Of a stretch of 39,571 nt of DNA, positions 7,274 to 15,794 are shown one piece after another. The translations under genes were made by a program, and so were the position numbers. How positions within the stretch are numbered: the first letter of the stretch is position 1; every line of letters starts with the position of its first letter. Below the pieces are notes generated by a model. The model saw nothing but the letters and a program-made list of their open reading frames with translations. It was not told where the DNA came from and searched no databases. The stretch is from a virus: positions 1 through 39,571 of IMG/VR virus record IMGVR_UViG_3300031576_000156; one strand, written 5' to 3'.

Positions 7274-7933
7274 ATGGCTGATGAGATAAAGGATGGAGGC
7301 GGTGCCTCAACCTCTACGGATTCCAGCGGTGCTGAGTCCACTCAAACCGAACCAATTGAAAACAAGAAAACCGTTCCTCTCGAGAACCACAAGCGGGCTC
7401 TCGATGACATGCATAAGTTTAAGACCAGGGCTCAGGAGCTCGAGTCTAAGCTAAACGCAGTCGAGGAGGAGCGGCTTAAAGAGACGCAGAACTTCAAGTC
7501 GCTGTGGGAGAAGAGCAAAGCGGAACTGGATGCGGAAAAGAAGAAGCGGGAAAGTCTGGAAAGTAACGTCACTCGAAGCCTTAAATTCAACGCTCTCCAC
7601 AGAGCAGCGGTTGAGTCAGGGATTCGGGACGAGGCCATCGCAGATTTAGAGCTGCTCGATATCACGGGCGTTGAGCTAGAGACGACCGACAAGGGCCGTT
7701 ACACAGTTCAAGGCACGAAGGAATATATCGAGAACCTAAAGTCTACGAAACCTCATTGGTTCAAAAAAGATAAACCTCCCGTAGTGAATAGTGGGGGCGG
7801 CGGTGCCAAGCCTCCAGCGGAAGGGAAGCTAACAGCTAGTAAGGTTAACGAACTGGAACGAATGTGGAAATCCGGTAGGGCTACGAAAGAGCAGTACATG
7901 GATGCCCACCGTCGTTTCGTAACTCAAAAATAA
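7274..7933 (+). CDS. Capsid scaffolding protein
   Basis: 219 residues, placed directly before the major capsid gene as scaffolds usually are. The first 40 residues are acidic and Ser/Thr-rich, then about residues 45-110 form a long charged coiled coil (AQELESKLNAVEEERLKETQ and following). Next comes a compact region, a Gly-rich linker (NSGGGGAKPP) and a basic C-terminal helix pair with a conserved-looking ERMWKSGRATKEQYMDAHR. That C-terminal helix is the expected capsid-binding element. Strong AAGGAGAG ribosome site. No protease motif, so removal would need another factor or exit. Confidence 0.82.
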   Translation: MADEIKDGGGASTSTDSSGAESTQTEPIENKKTVPLENHKRALDDMHKFKTRAQELESKLNAVEEERLKETQNFKSLWEKSKAELDAEKKKRESLESNVTRSLKFNALHRAAVESGIRDEAIADLELLDITGVELETTDKGRYTVQGTKEYIENLKSTKPHWFKKDKPPVVNSGGGGAKPPAEGKLTASKVNELERMWKSGRATKEQYMDAHRRFVTQK

Positions 7934-7951
7934 ACCAATAGAGGAGAAGTT

Positions 7952-8800
7952 ATGGCTGATCAAATCATGACAGGAGATGCGGAGCTAAATGTACTCCGCC
8001 CAGAACTCTGGTCGGATGCGTTTTACCCGACCCTAAAGGAAGCACTCCCATGGGCTAGTGTCATCTCTGATTCGTATCAGGGAGAGATCCAGGACCTTGG
8101 GGATAAGGTAAACATTATCCAGTTCCCACAGTTCGACGAGGCCGACACGATTGCCGAGGACGAGAAAGTGGATGCCGATGCGATCACCGCAACGCGCACA
8201 CAGCTGGTCGTCAATAAGCAGGTCGTTAAGGACTTCATCGTCACGAATCGTGCGATGGTGCAAACGATCGAGCATGCCAACGCGCTAAGAGACTTGGCCT
8301 TCTTCTCCATTATGAAGAAGATGCAGAGTATCATCATCGCGGCGGTAGCTCCTTCGGCTGCAGCGCCTGACCACACCCTGACCTACACAGCTGGTTCGAC
8401 GTTAGCTTTGGCTGACATCTTGTCAGCTAAAGAAGCTCTCGATACTGCCGATGTTCCGGACGATGGAACCAGAGTCGGTGTTCTCGGAGCAGCTCAGTGG
8501 AACGATATCTTCAATATCACTGGATTCACTTCTCGTGATTTCGTTCCCGCTGGTAGCCCGCTCTCGAGTGGCTCGCTCCCGTCGCCTGTTCTCGGATTCA
8601 GTCTGAGGATGACGACCGAGGCCGGCAACGTGGCGACGTTCTTTCATCCCATCTTTATGCAGATGGCCGTACAGCGTGGACTAGATGTCCAGGTGTACGA
8701 CCAGGGCGTGGATGGTAGACGGTCGATGCGCGTCAACAGCACGCTACTCTTCGGGGTGGTGCAGGTGTCGAACGTGCGAGTGGTCACCATTTCACCCTAA
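7952..8800 (+). CDS. Major capsid protein
   Basis: 282 residues with a strong GAGGAG ribosome site, following the scaffold. The pattern fits the HK97 fold of the shorter P22/phage coat type: N-terminal LRPELWSDAFYPTLKEALPWASVI, a long beta hairpin (QFPQFDEADTIAEDEKVDADAI), a spine-helix region around residues 105-130, and a C-terminal beta-rich end DVQVYDQGVDGRRSMRVNS. No N-terminal prodomain is evident, in keeping with a separate scaffold gene. Forms the icosahedral shell. Confidence 0.9.
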   Translation: MADQIMTGDAELNVLRPELWSDAFYPTLKEALPWASVISDSYQGEIQDLGDKVNIIQFPQFDEADTIAEDEKVDADAITATRTQLVVNKQVVKDFIVTNRAMVQTIEHANALRDLAFFSIMKKMQSIIIAAVAPSAAAPDHTLTYTAGSTLALADILSAKEALDTADVPDDGTRVGVLGAAQWNDIFNITGFTSRDFVPAGSPLSSGSLPSPVLGFSLRMTTEAGNVATFFHPIFMQMAVQRGLDVQVYDQGVDGRRSMRVNSTLLFGVVQVSNVRVVTISP

Positions 8801-8825
8801 TTACCTAGATAGGAAAGGAACTATT

Positions 8826-9269
8826 ATGAGCGTGCACAGTAACGTAAAGCACATCCAAGAATACGTTTACGACTTCGCCGTAGATGGCGGAGCCGTAGGA
8901 GCGATCGATCTAAGCGCCAAGGTAGGGAAAAACCCCCTTCCTGTGGGCTCTGTGGTGCTAGCAGTCACCGCTAAGGTAGTCACCGCCTTTACCTCTGGTG
9001 GAGCGGCTACCCTAGCGTGGGGACCGACTGCGAGCGCGACCGGATATTCTGGTACCGCAGTAGCTGTCGCGTCCCTAACTGATAATTCCATGTGGAATGG
9101 TCAGGGCAACGGGGCGAGCCTTATCTTCGACGATACTCAAGACGCCGATAAGGCAGCTAACGTCGCAGTGGCTAACGATGGGGACTTCAAAGTCACTATC
9201 GGCACCGCAGCGATGACTGCTGGTAAGGCGGTCTTCGTGGTCGAGTTTATTAAGCCGACGTTGAGCTAA
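8826..9269 (+). CDS. Capsid-associated beta protein (probable decoration or head fibre protein)
   Basis: 147 residues starting at ATG 8826 after AGGAAAGGAA; an upstream in-frame start inside the capsid gene is rejected because it has no ribosome site and gives Cys/Arg-rich nonsense. The product is Gly/Ala/Val-rich and beta-predicted, with LPVGSVVLAVTAKVVTAFTSGGAATLAWG near residues 37-65, a pattern I associate with proteins encoded just after phage capsid genes. It probably sits on the capsid surface, but direct function is unproven. Confidence 0.72.
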   Translation: MSVHSNVKHIQEYVYDFAVDGGAVGAIDLSAKVGKNPLPVGSVVLAVTAKVVTAFTSGGAATLAWGPTASATGYSGTAVAVASLTDNSMWNGQGNGASLIFDDTQDADKAANVAVANDGDFKVTIGTAAMTAGKAVFVVEFIKPTLS

Positions 9270-9517
9270 TGCCTAAGGCAATAGCCACAAGGTTACGATT
9301 CGTCTCGGGCTCCTCCCCTGAGGAGCTCGAGATCGTAATTAACATGCTCCCATTTAAGGTGGAGCTAAAAAGCATCGTGAAGGATGGATCGAAGTGGCTT
9401 GCATGGTTCACGTTGTCCGATACCGTCTCTCACGATATGCTTAACCAAGCACTTAGAGTCATAGAAAAAAAGAAAAGACAATTCATCGCTCTTAAAGAGA
9501 GGCAGAACCAGCTGTGA
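9269..9517 (+). CDS. Small conserved-type protein of the head module
   Basis: 82 residues, starting in a TAATG overlap with the decoration-type gene. N-terminal half is a mixed alpha/beta segment (SSPEELEIVINMLPFKVELKSIV) and the C-terminal half a basic helix (ALRVIEKKKRQFIALKERQ). The overall look resembles small proteins that occur between decoration and adaptor genes, but I recognise no defined family. The GTG of the next gene overlaps its stop. Confidence 0.6.
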   Translation: MPKAIATRLRFVSGSSPEELEIVINMLPFKVELKSIVKDGSKWLAWFTLSDTVSHDMLNQALRVIEKKKRQFIALKERQNQL

Positions 9518-10314
9518 GTAGCATTCACCGTAACATCACTAGAACGATTCTTAACTCCACGGAAACGACCCTTAAGACAGATACCACCTCGTCTGACACG
9601 CTGGCCTTCAATATACTGACAACCGACGAGTTCTACATCGGCCATAACAAGCCGTTCGCCTCGAGGTACTTTAACCTCTCTACCGCCAACACGAACGCCT
9701 CCTCCCTGACTATTAAGTATTGGAACGGTACCGCATACGTCGCCGTCAACGATCCGATAGACCAGACGCTAGGGCTAACGAGAGACGGGTTCGTGTCCTG
9801 GGAGAATCAATCCGACTGGACGACTAAGATACAGACCGGCGTACCTATCCAGGAGCTCTACTGGATAGAGGTCACGGTAACAGCTAACCTCTCAGCGGGC
9901 ACCACGCTACAGTCGCTCAGTAACCTATTCTGTGATGAGACACTTCTTAGATCCTACTACCCTGAGATAGTGGCAAACGCGAGGTACCTACCGCCTGGCA
10001 GGACAGACTTTATGGACCAGCTAGTAGCTGCCAAGGACCTAGTGGCGCTCCGGCTTAAGCAGGATGGGATCATCAAGGACGAGTCAGAGATCCTGGACGT
10101 AAACGAGGTAGCTGTCTCGTGTGCTCACGCTACCGCCTGGATAATCCTACGCCCTATCGCTGTGGACGAAGGCGATAAGGAGCGGGCTAAGGAGGCGTTC
10201 GACGCCTTTAACCACGAGCTCAATAAAGTGAAGCTAGATTTCGACTACGATAACTCCGGTATTATCGACGACCAGGAGAAGGATATCGGTAACGTCTTTA
10301 GGGTGAGGGGATAG
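9514..10314 (+). CDS. Head-tail adaptor with N-terminal beta domain and C-terminal EF-hand loop
   Basis: 266 residues from GTG 9514. Residues ~40-140 form a beta domain (YFNLSTANTNASSLTIKYWN, ELYWIEVTVTA) like jelly-roll appendage domains. Residues ~145-240 are helical and resemble head-tail connector proteins that sit on the portal. At 244-255 lies D-Y-D-N-S-G-I-I-D-D-Q-E, a textbook calcium-binding EF-hand loop (Asp1, Asp3, Ser5, Gly6, Ile8, Glu12). Calcium may therefore stabilise the neck. The fusion of surface-type beta domain and adaptor is unusual but position fits a connector. Confidence 0.68.
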   Translation: MSSIHRNITRTILNSTETTLKTDTTSSDTLAFNILTTDEFYIGHNKPFASRYFNLSTANTNASSLTIKYWNGTAYVAVNDPIDQTLGLTRDGFVSWENQSDWTTKIQTGVPIQELYWIEVTVTANLSAGTTLQSLSNLFCDETLLRSYYPEIVANARYLPPGRTDFMDQLVAAKDLVALRLKQDGIIKDESEILDVNEVAVSCAHATAWIILRPIAVDEGDKERAKEAFDAFNHELNKVKLDFDYDNSGIIDDQEKDIGNVFRVRG

Positions 10315-10315
10315 T

Positions 10316-10762
10316 GTGGCGACGATTGTTCAAGACATTATCACACAGAGCAAATCAATCGCGTCAACGCTCCTTGGAGCGAGCTATAAGGAACTTAGAT
10401 TTGTGTATACGGTCGAGAGGAATGACATACGGTCCGCTGAAAAGGGATACAGTGTGCGTCCTCTATCCGCCACACCCGCTGAAAGTGTTACACGAGTTTA
10501 CACGCTTGATCATGGATTCGAGTTTATTCTCACTGATACTATTGGGCGAAGTGATGATGATAGTCAGCGCACTGATGCGTTAAACACTATGTACGATAAG
10601 GCAGATGAATACTTTAAACAGATTATCAACACGAAAATCAATCTGCCATCTGTCGTACTCTTGGTGTCTTCTCCGAGTATCAGCGAGCCAGAATTTGTGC
10701 TTGATAACAAGCTAGTGATTTTGCGAATGCAGTACACGGTGAAGTACCGCAGCGCACTCTAA
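10316..10762 (+). CDS. Tail terminator / neck protein
   Basis: 148 residues from GTG 10316, two bases after the previous stop. Mixed alpha/beta composition with central YTLDHGFEFILTDT and C-terminal LVILRMQYTVKYRSAL, the alternating beta ending seen in minor tail proteins that cap the tail tube. It lies just before the tail tube gene, the usual place for the terminator. Identification is from size, order and style rather than a diagnostic motif. Confidence 0.55.
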   Translation: MATIVQDIITQSKSIASTLLGASYKELRFVYTVERNDIRSAEKGYSVRPLSATPAESVTRVYTLDHGFEFILTDTIGRSDDDSQRTDALNTMYDKADEYFKQIINTKINLPSVVLLVSSPSISEPEFVLDNKLVILRMQYTVKYRSAL

Positions 10763-10798
10763 GGGCGATTAGCCTAATCAAAAAAAGGAGTAGTAGTT

Positions 10799-10906
10799 AT
10801 GATTCTGAACCCAGGATCTACGCACAACTTTTTGGATTACGGCGATTATCCGACCGCAGGAACTCTGGTGAGTTCCCTATCTAACAACCCAGCAGTTCTT
10901 AGCTAA
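10799..10906 (+). CDS. 35-residue small protein between terminator and tail tube genes
   Basis: ATG 10799 has a very strong ribosome site (AAAAAAGGAG, 8 bases upstream). The product begins MILNPGSTHNFLDYGDYPT and ends NNPAVLS. It is followed after nine bases by the tail tube gene, whose AAGGAG ribosome site overlaps the stop. Neither a membrane segment nor a known motif is present. The good ribosome site and clean packing argue it is translated; it could be a small virion component or merely a spacer peptide. Confidence 0.55.
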   Translation: MILNPGSTHNFLDYGDYPTAGTLVSSLSNNPAVLS

Positions 10907-10915
10907 GGAGCAGTT

Positions 10916-12100
10916 ATGGCAAACGGACTTATCAGGCAGAATAGTATTATCGCAGTCGAGGAAGAGGTAACCGAAGGAACTTACGTTGCCCCTTCGTCGG
11001 TGAATAGCTACATCAGGCCAAAGCAAGATGGGTTCGAAATGACTCCCGCTAGGGAGATTATCGACCGCGAGCTTCTCAATGCGTCGCCAGGAATGGAAAC
11101 CCCTAGAATGGGTATGAAATCAGTGACTGCGGCACTGCCTGTTGAGTTTAGAGCAAGCGGCGTAGAGGGAGGCAACGTAGACCATGGCCCTTTAATTAAG
11201 AGCGCTCTAGGGGCGTACCGAACTGGTATAACTAAAAGCGTAGTTGCTGGCAGCACATCGACCGTCCTTCAGTTCGGAGTAGGAGACGCGACGAACTATA
11301 ACATCGGCGATATCGTCGTGGTGAAGCGAGCTACCATGCACGAGGCCAGGCCGGTTACCGCCGTAGATACTGGGCTTGATACCGTGACTCTAGCATTCGC
11401 GCTAGCAAACGGAGCGCCTCCGGCTGCGACTGCCATCTCGGCGTTCTCCACTTTCTACACTGCTAACGGTGGTAACCCGTCTTTATCACTATCGTATTAC
11501 TGGGCAAATGAGATTAGGCAGGCGGCTATAGGAGCTAGAGTAAATTCCATGAGCCTGGAAAACTTCCAGACCGGGCTAGTGGCTTCACTAAACTTTGGGT
11601 TCGAAGGGTTAAACTACAGTGAAATTAATGGAGTCGCACCGCACACGCCAACGTATGATTCTGGTATTCCACCTATCATACTCTCTGCTTGTGTTTATCG
11701 TAATGGCGTTGCTCTGGATGTTAATGCATTCGGACTTAGCCTTTCTAACACGCTCGGATTCCTCAAATCGTCCTGCGACGCTAATGGGCGATTCAAGGGT
11801 AGGGTTACCAAAAGAGAGATAACCGGAACCATCAATCCGTACAAAGACGACACGTCGGTAGCGTTCTTCACCGACTGGAATGCAGGAACGGAGTTCTCCC
11901 TATTCGCGGTAGCCTATAATCCCAGCTCCACGACCGGTGAATTCACGATGGGATCCGTTACCGGAATTTTGCTTCCTCAATGCTTCACAACTGAGTATAC
12001 AGTCGGGGATCTTGATGGCATCTTGACTGACGATATGTCCTTCCGGGCCACGCGTGGTAGCACTGGCACTTCGGAGGAAATGTATATGGGGCTAATCTAA
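10916..12100 (+). CDS. Major tail tube protein
   Basis: 394 residues with AAGGAG ribosome site. Order (after the terminator, before the frameshifting chaperone and tape measure) and composition (beta-rich, many Gly/Thr, e.g. VTAALPVEFRASGVEGGNVDHGPL and TNYNIGDIVVVKRA) identify the tube subunit that polymerises around the tape measure. It is longer than the common ~200-residue tubes; the extra residues include TLDTVTL-type repeats that may form a surface domain. No sheath gene is present in the window, consistent with a non-contractile tail. Confidence 0.8.
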   Translation: MANGLIRQNSIIAVEEEVTEGTYVAPSSVNSYIRPKQDGFEMTPAREIIDRELLNASPGMETPRMGMKSVTAALPVEFRASGVEGGNVDHGPLIKSALGAYRTGITKSVVAGSTSTVLQFGVGDATNYNIGDIVVVKRATMHEARPVTAVDTGLDTVTLAFALANGAPPAATAISAFSTFYTANGGNPSLSLSYYWANEIRQAAIGARVNSMSLENFQTGLVASLNFGFEGLNYSEINGVAPHTPTYDSGIPPIILSACVYRNGVALDVNAFGLSLSNTLGFLKSSCDANGRFKGRVTKREITGTINPYKDDTSVAFFTDWNAGTEFSLFAVAYNPSSTTGEFTMGSVTGILLPQCFTTEYTVGDLDGILTDDMSFRATRGSTGTSEEMYMGLI

Positions 12101-12102
12101 GG

Positions 12103-12528
12103 ATGATTATTTACAAAGTAACAGACAGGATTCCAATCATAGTAGGGCCGGTTACGTTCTGGGTGGCACCACTCTCCTGGTCGGACAAAATGGAGATCCT
12201 ATCCCACTACAAGCTAAAGGCCGGTGAGGAGCGACTCAATCATTTAGAGATAGCGATGCGAACCATTCAGCTATCGTTAAAGAAAGTGGACGGGCTTAAG
12301 TATGCTGACGGTACTGATTACGAGCTTTCACTTGATGAGAATGGGAATGTCACTCAAGAATCTGTGTCGGAGATTATGCAACTCAGCGGATCGCATCATC
12401 TTGTGACGGTATGTGGGCAGTTCGCTGTTGGCGAGATTAAGGCGCTGGAGCTCGATGGAGCCAAGATAGATTTTTCTCAAGTGAAGACCGTTAAAAAAAA
12501 ATCATCGGGCCTAGCTGTAGCCCAGTAA
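12103..12528 (+). CDS. Tail assembly chaperone, short form (gpG-like)
   Basis: 141 residues, starting two bases after the tail tube stop. It matches the tail chaperone position and style: a compact N-terminal beta segment (FWVAPLSWSDKMEILSHY), then helices. Near its 3' end are nine consecutive A residues at 12493-12501 in a GTT-AAA-AAA-AAA context, where ribosomes can slip back one base to make the longer gpGT-like form. The short form ends VAQ after the slippery site. It would chaperone tape-measure folding during tail assembly. Confidence 0.85.
   Translation: MIIYKVTDRIPIIVGPVTFWVAPLSWSDKMEILSHYKLKAGEERLNHLEIAMRTIQLSLKKVDGLKYADGTDYELSLDENGNVTQESVSEIMQLSGSHHLVTVCGQFAVGEIKALELDGAKIDFSQVKTVKKKSSGLAVAQ
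12493..12501 (+). promoter_or_regulatory. Programmed -1 frameshift site (A9 slippery run)
   Basis: In the zero frame the run is read AAA-AAA-AAA. In the -1 frame a TAA at 12492-12494 closes the frame just upstream, and no stop follows until 12990-12992, so only slippage inside the run can join the two frames. This is the arrangement of the lambda G/GT system and its many relatives. No strong downstream pseudoknot was identified by eye. Confidence 0.85.
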
Positions 12529-12992
12529 TTGAACACATCGTATCTCGTATTAACGATTTATCGAGTGTGACGAATAGGGAGTGGGTGGAGATAAAAGCTA
12601 CGTTGTATGCCTTAGACAACAGGCATTTCATCTGTGGAGAGTGTTTGAACACTTACAGGGGGAGGCTAGACGAAGAGCCGATGATAGAGCGACTAAGACA
12701 ATCCAAAGCCTGTCGAGATGTAAGGCCTACGCCGATTCACACCATCAATCGTGAGATTAACTTCTCCACCTGCATAGGTAACTTCTTTTCCAGCCAGATA
12801 GCTCAGTGGTACGAGCCGTACCGGCAATACCAGAATGGTATACTCCCGTTTCCTGGCAGCATGAGTGAGCAGCCTAATAAGGTTATCGAGCTGTTTAGAC
12901 TATTTGGAGCGCACGAAGCCGAGAAAACCGAGCAACAGATAAAGAAGAATAATCTGGTTAACAAGAAGCGAGTGGCCAGTAGTGGCAGATAA
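12501..12992 (+). CDS. Tail assembly chaperone, frameshift extension (gpT-like)
   Basis: Read in the -1 frame relative to the short chaperone. With slippage at 12501 the fusion has about 296 residues (133 + 163). An internal GTG at 12567 could give a stand-alone product, but it has no good ribosome site. The extension contains FICGECLNTYRGRLDEEPM near its middle, a Cys pair and charged helix usual for gpT-type parts. It overlaps the tape measure start by 11 bases. The fusion binds the tape measure and tube subunits during assembly and is not expected in the finished virion. Confidence 0.83.
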   Translation: MIGPSCSPVIEHIVSRINDLSSVTNREWVEIKATLYALDNRHFICGECLNTYRGRLDEEPMIERLRQSKACRDVRPTPIHTINREINFSTCIGNFFSSQIAQWYEPYRQYQNGILPFPGSMSEQPNKVIELFRLFGAHEAEKTEQQIKKNNLVNKKRVASSGR

Positions 12993-15000
12993 TAAAGTCA
13001 TCATAGATATAGAGGCTCGTGGTAATGCAGACGTCCAGATAAAAAAGGTCACCAGTGCGGTCGAGGAGCTTGGGAGTAAGGGAAATGAATCGTTCAAGAA
13101 AATATCTGGTTCTCTGGATTCGTTCACGGACAGCATCGCTAACTTCATAACCCCAATCACCGCTGTAGTTGGCTCGGCTGGAGCCCTGGCTTTTTTAGTA
13201 AAGGGCGCATTCGATGCAGCAGATTCCCTTATCGACTTAAGCGAAAACTTAGGCATCAGCACTTCAAAGCTACAGGAGTTTGAGTTCGCAGCCAGCCAAA
13301 ACGGAATCAGTGCGCAGCAGTTCAATAGTCAGCTCGATAAATTCTCGAGGTTAATCGGCGATGCGGCCCAGGGTAGTAAGACCGCGATAGACGCATTCGG
13401 AAAGATTGGCGTGTCTGTAACAGACGCAGCCGGGAAACTGAAAACCACCGACGAGCTTTTCGTAGAGGTTTCAGAAAAGATACAGCGCGTAGGTTCTCAG
13501 GCAGAGCAAGCTGCTGTACTAACTGACCTCTTCGGTAAGTCAGGCGTCAAATTAGTCCAGGTCTTCAAGGACGGTCCGGCGGGTTTGGCTGCATACGCAG
13601 AGCAGGCTAGGGAGCTCGGATTAGTACTAGATGAGGACATGGTAAAGAAGGCCGCTGCTGCCAATGACAAATTCGACGCTTTGTCTAAAGCGATAAAGAC
13701 TCAATTTATAGCGGTGGCCATAGAGGCTGCCCCGGCTGTTTCTATTTTGGCTAATGCCTTACTTAGCGTAGCTTCAACGGCGAACGACGCTGTCGGGGTT
13801 TTTCGTGGCCTAGCTCTTCAGATAAGAGAAGCCACCGGTGGAAATGTAACCCAGTCCGAAGCTGTAGCTCTGTTGAAGAACGAAATCAAATTACTGGAAC
13901 AGCAGCTAGAGGCAGCCAAGAATGCACAGACCGGTTACTCTGGGGAGGTAGCCAGGGGGAACGGGCAGATAGCTTTTTTCATACAGAAAGAAGTCGAAGC
14001 CACAGAACAAATCCAGAAGAAAAAAGAAGCCCTATTCGAGCTTCAAAATGTTACTCAATCCACATCCGAACGTGCCGTAGCTTCTAACGTCGCTGAAGAG
14101 GCGGCTCGAGGGAAAGCACACGAAGCAGCGGTAAAGCAGCACGAAGAGATAATTAAGCAAGCGGAGTCCAAAACAGAGCTTCTTGCGAGGCAGCTCGAAG
14201 AACAGACGCTAGCGTTTGAAAACGAACTTATAACTGTTGAACAATTTGAACTGTCTAAGGCGGCGATTAAGACACAACAAAAGCTACTAGAAGATCAACA
14301 GAGAGCCGAACGGATATCCGCTATTCAGGCAGAGAACGCTCTCCTTATTCAGATTGATGCAGACGCAAATGCGGAAAAAATAGCCGCTAATGAAGCCACC
14401 ATACAAGAACTCGCACAACAGAATGCTAAGGGACAGGCTGCCTATCAAGCGAGCCTAGAAAGGCAACGGCAATTTGAATTAAAGCAAAATCAGCAAAAGC
14501 TTGCCGCAACCGCAACTTTGTTTGGTGGACTTGGAGCACTGGCTAGGGCCGGTGGCAAAGATACGTTTGAATTATCGAAAAGACTATTCCAGGCACAGGC
14601 GATTATCTCAGGAATAGCCGCAGTTCAATACGCTTTAGCGAATCCACCCGGACCACCATTTAACGCATTCATAGTGGCTGGAGTTATCGCCTCAACCATA
14701 GCTAACGTGGCACAGATAGAAGCGACCAAATTAGCCACAGGTATAACGAGCGTACCACCGGGGTTCCCGAACGATTCGTTCCCTGCGAGGCTGACATCTG
14801 GCGAGCGCGTGGTAGACGCTAACGCTAACAGTGATCTGAAGATGTTCCTGGCTACCAACTCAAATAACAGTGAGCTCCTTGGCGCTATCCTCACTCGCCT
14901 CAATCGCCTTGAGAATAGAACCGTGGTCAACATCGGTGGTCGCGAGATAGTAAACGAGATCCAGCAGCAGATAGATTCAGGGAGGGCTCTCACCGTATGA
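12982..15000 (+). CDS. Tail tape measure protein
   Basis: 672 residues from GTG 12982. Long alpha-helical protein with coiled coils (roughly residues 370-520, rich in Glu, Gln, Ala), a hydrophobic helix pair near residues 52-75 and another near 535-580 (QAIISGIAAVQYALANPPGPP), and the C-terminal FPARLTSGERVVDANANSDL segment typical of tape measures. At about 1.5 angstrom per residue it predicts a tail near 100 nm. No lysozyme or peptidase domain seen. Overlaps the next gene by ATGA. Confidence 0.93.
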   Translation: MADNKVIIDIEARGNADVQIKKVTSAVEELGSKGNESFKKISGSLDSFTDSIANFITPITAVVGSAGALAFLVKGAFDAADSLIDLSENLGISTSKLQEFEFAASQNGISAQQFNSQLDKFSRLIGDAAQGSKTAIDAFGKIGVSVTDAAGKLKTTDELFVEVSEKIQRVGSQAEQAAVLTDLFGKSGVKLVQVFKDGPAGLAAYAEQARELGLVLDEDMVKKAAAANDKFDALSKAIKTQFIAVAIEAAPAVSILANALLSVASTANDAVGVFRGLALQIREATGGNVTQSEAVALLKNEIKLLEQQLEAAKNAQTGYSGEVARGNGQIAFFIQKEVEATEQIQKKKEALFELQNVTQSTSERAVASNVAEEAARGKAHEAAVKQHEEIIKQAESKTELLARQLEEQTLAFENELITVEQFELSKAAIKTQQKLLEDQQRAERISAIQAENALLIQIDADANAEKIAANEATIQELAQQNAKGQAAYQASLERQRQFELKQNQQKLAATATLFGGLGALARAGGKDTFELSKRLFQAQAIISGIAAVQYALANPPGPPFNAFIVAGVIASTIANVAQIEATKLATGITSVPPGFPNDSFPARLTSGERVVDANANSDLKMFLATNSNNSELLGAILTRLNRLENRTVVNIGGREIVNEIQQQIDSGRALTV

Positions 15001-15794
15001 GTCAGACCTGCGTAAGAATCGTGGACTACAATTACGTGTTCGATTCGTCGGTCGATCTCCTCCCCACAACTGAGAACTCAGAATTTCCTGCGTCGAATGT
15101 ATCTAAGTTCCATAGAGCTAAAGTATGGCGAACTACAAGCGCTACCTCTCAAGCGTTAGTGTTCGACCTAAAGACGGCTGAGAGTATAGACACTTTTGTC
15201 ATGGTGTTTGACCCGCTTTCATCTCCTACGTTCTCAAGCGGAACTACTTTCACTCTACAGGCGAGTGCTACCAATGTTTGGACAGCGCCTCCAGTGAGTG
15301 AGACACCGGTCCTAGACGAAGATGCGGGGGTGATCGTTAAGTTTATGACTACGGCTCAGGAGTATCGGTACTGGAGGATTCTCATTAACGATGCCTCGAG
15401 TACACTTGGTTATTTCGAGGTGTCTAAAATCATTTTGGGGTTAGGTAATTCCATCTCACAACCCCCGTCCATAGGGTTCACTGTCGAGGAAAGAGACCAG
15501 AGTAGCATCATCGATAATGAGTACGGACATGAGTACGCTGATTCTTACCCTGGCAGAAGAAGACTGGAGCTTGAGTATAAGGCCCTAACCGATGCAGATA
15601 GGGACATATTTCGAGAACTATACCAACGTAACGGGAGGACGAAGCCTATTTTGATAGCAGTAGACCCTCTCCAGGCTACATTTCTAGACAAGGATGATTA
15701 CGTTTTCTATGGATTCTTAAGTAACGATTACGAGGCTAGCCAGTCCTTCTACACGTTCTTCGATATTGACCTAGAGCTAAGGGAGGCTATGTGA
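14997..15794 (+). CDS. Distal tail protein-like, with discoidin-type beta domain
   Basis: 265 residues directly after the tape measure, the usual place of the distal tail (Dit) or first baseplate protein. Residues ~30-150 resemble an F5/8-type (galactose-binding-like) sandwich: KVWRTTSATSQALVFDLKTA and EYRYWRILINDASSTLGYFEVSKI. The C-terminal part is beta-rich with YEASQSFYTFFDIDLEL. It probably forms the hub below the tail tube and may contact cell-surface sugars. Overlaps neighbours by four bases at both ends. Confidence 0.65.
   Translation: MSQTCVRIVDYNYVFDSSVDLLPTTENSEFPASNVSKFHRAKVWRTTSATSQALVFDLKTAESIDTFVMVFDPLSSPTFSSGTTFTLQASATNVWTAPPVSETPVLDEDAGVIVKFMTTAQEYRYWRILINDASSTLGYFEVSKIILGLGNSISQPPSIGFTVEERDQSSIIDNEYGHEYADSYPGRRRLELEYKALTDADRDIFRELYQRNGRTKPILIAVDPLQATFLDKDDYVFYGFLSNDYEASQSFYTFFDIDLELREAM

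Noticed and set aside
10314-10583. 89-codon frame beginning MWRRLFKTL over the tail terminator gene
   Set aside because: Shadow of the 148-residue frame, ends mid-gene and breaks the normal gene order.
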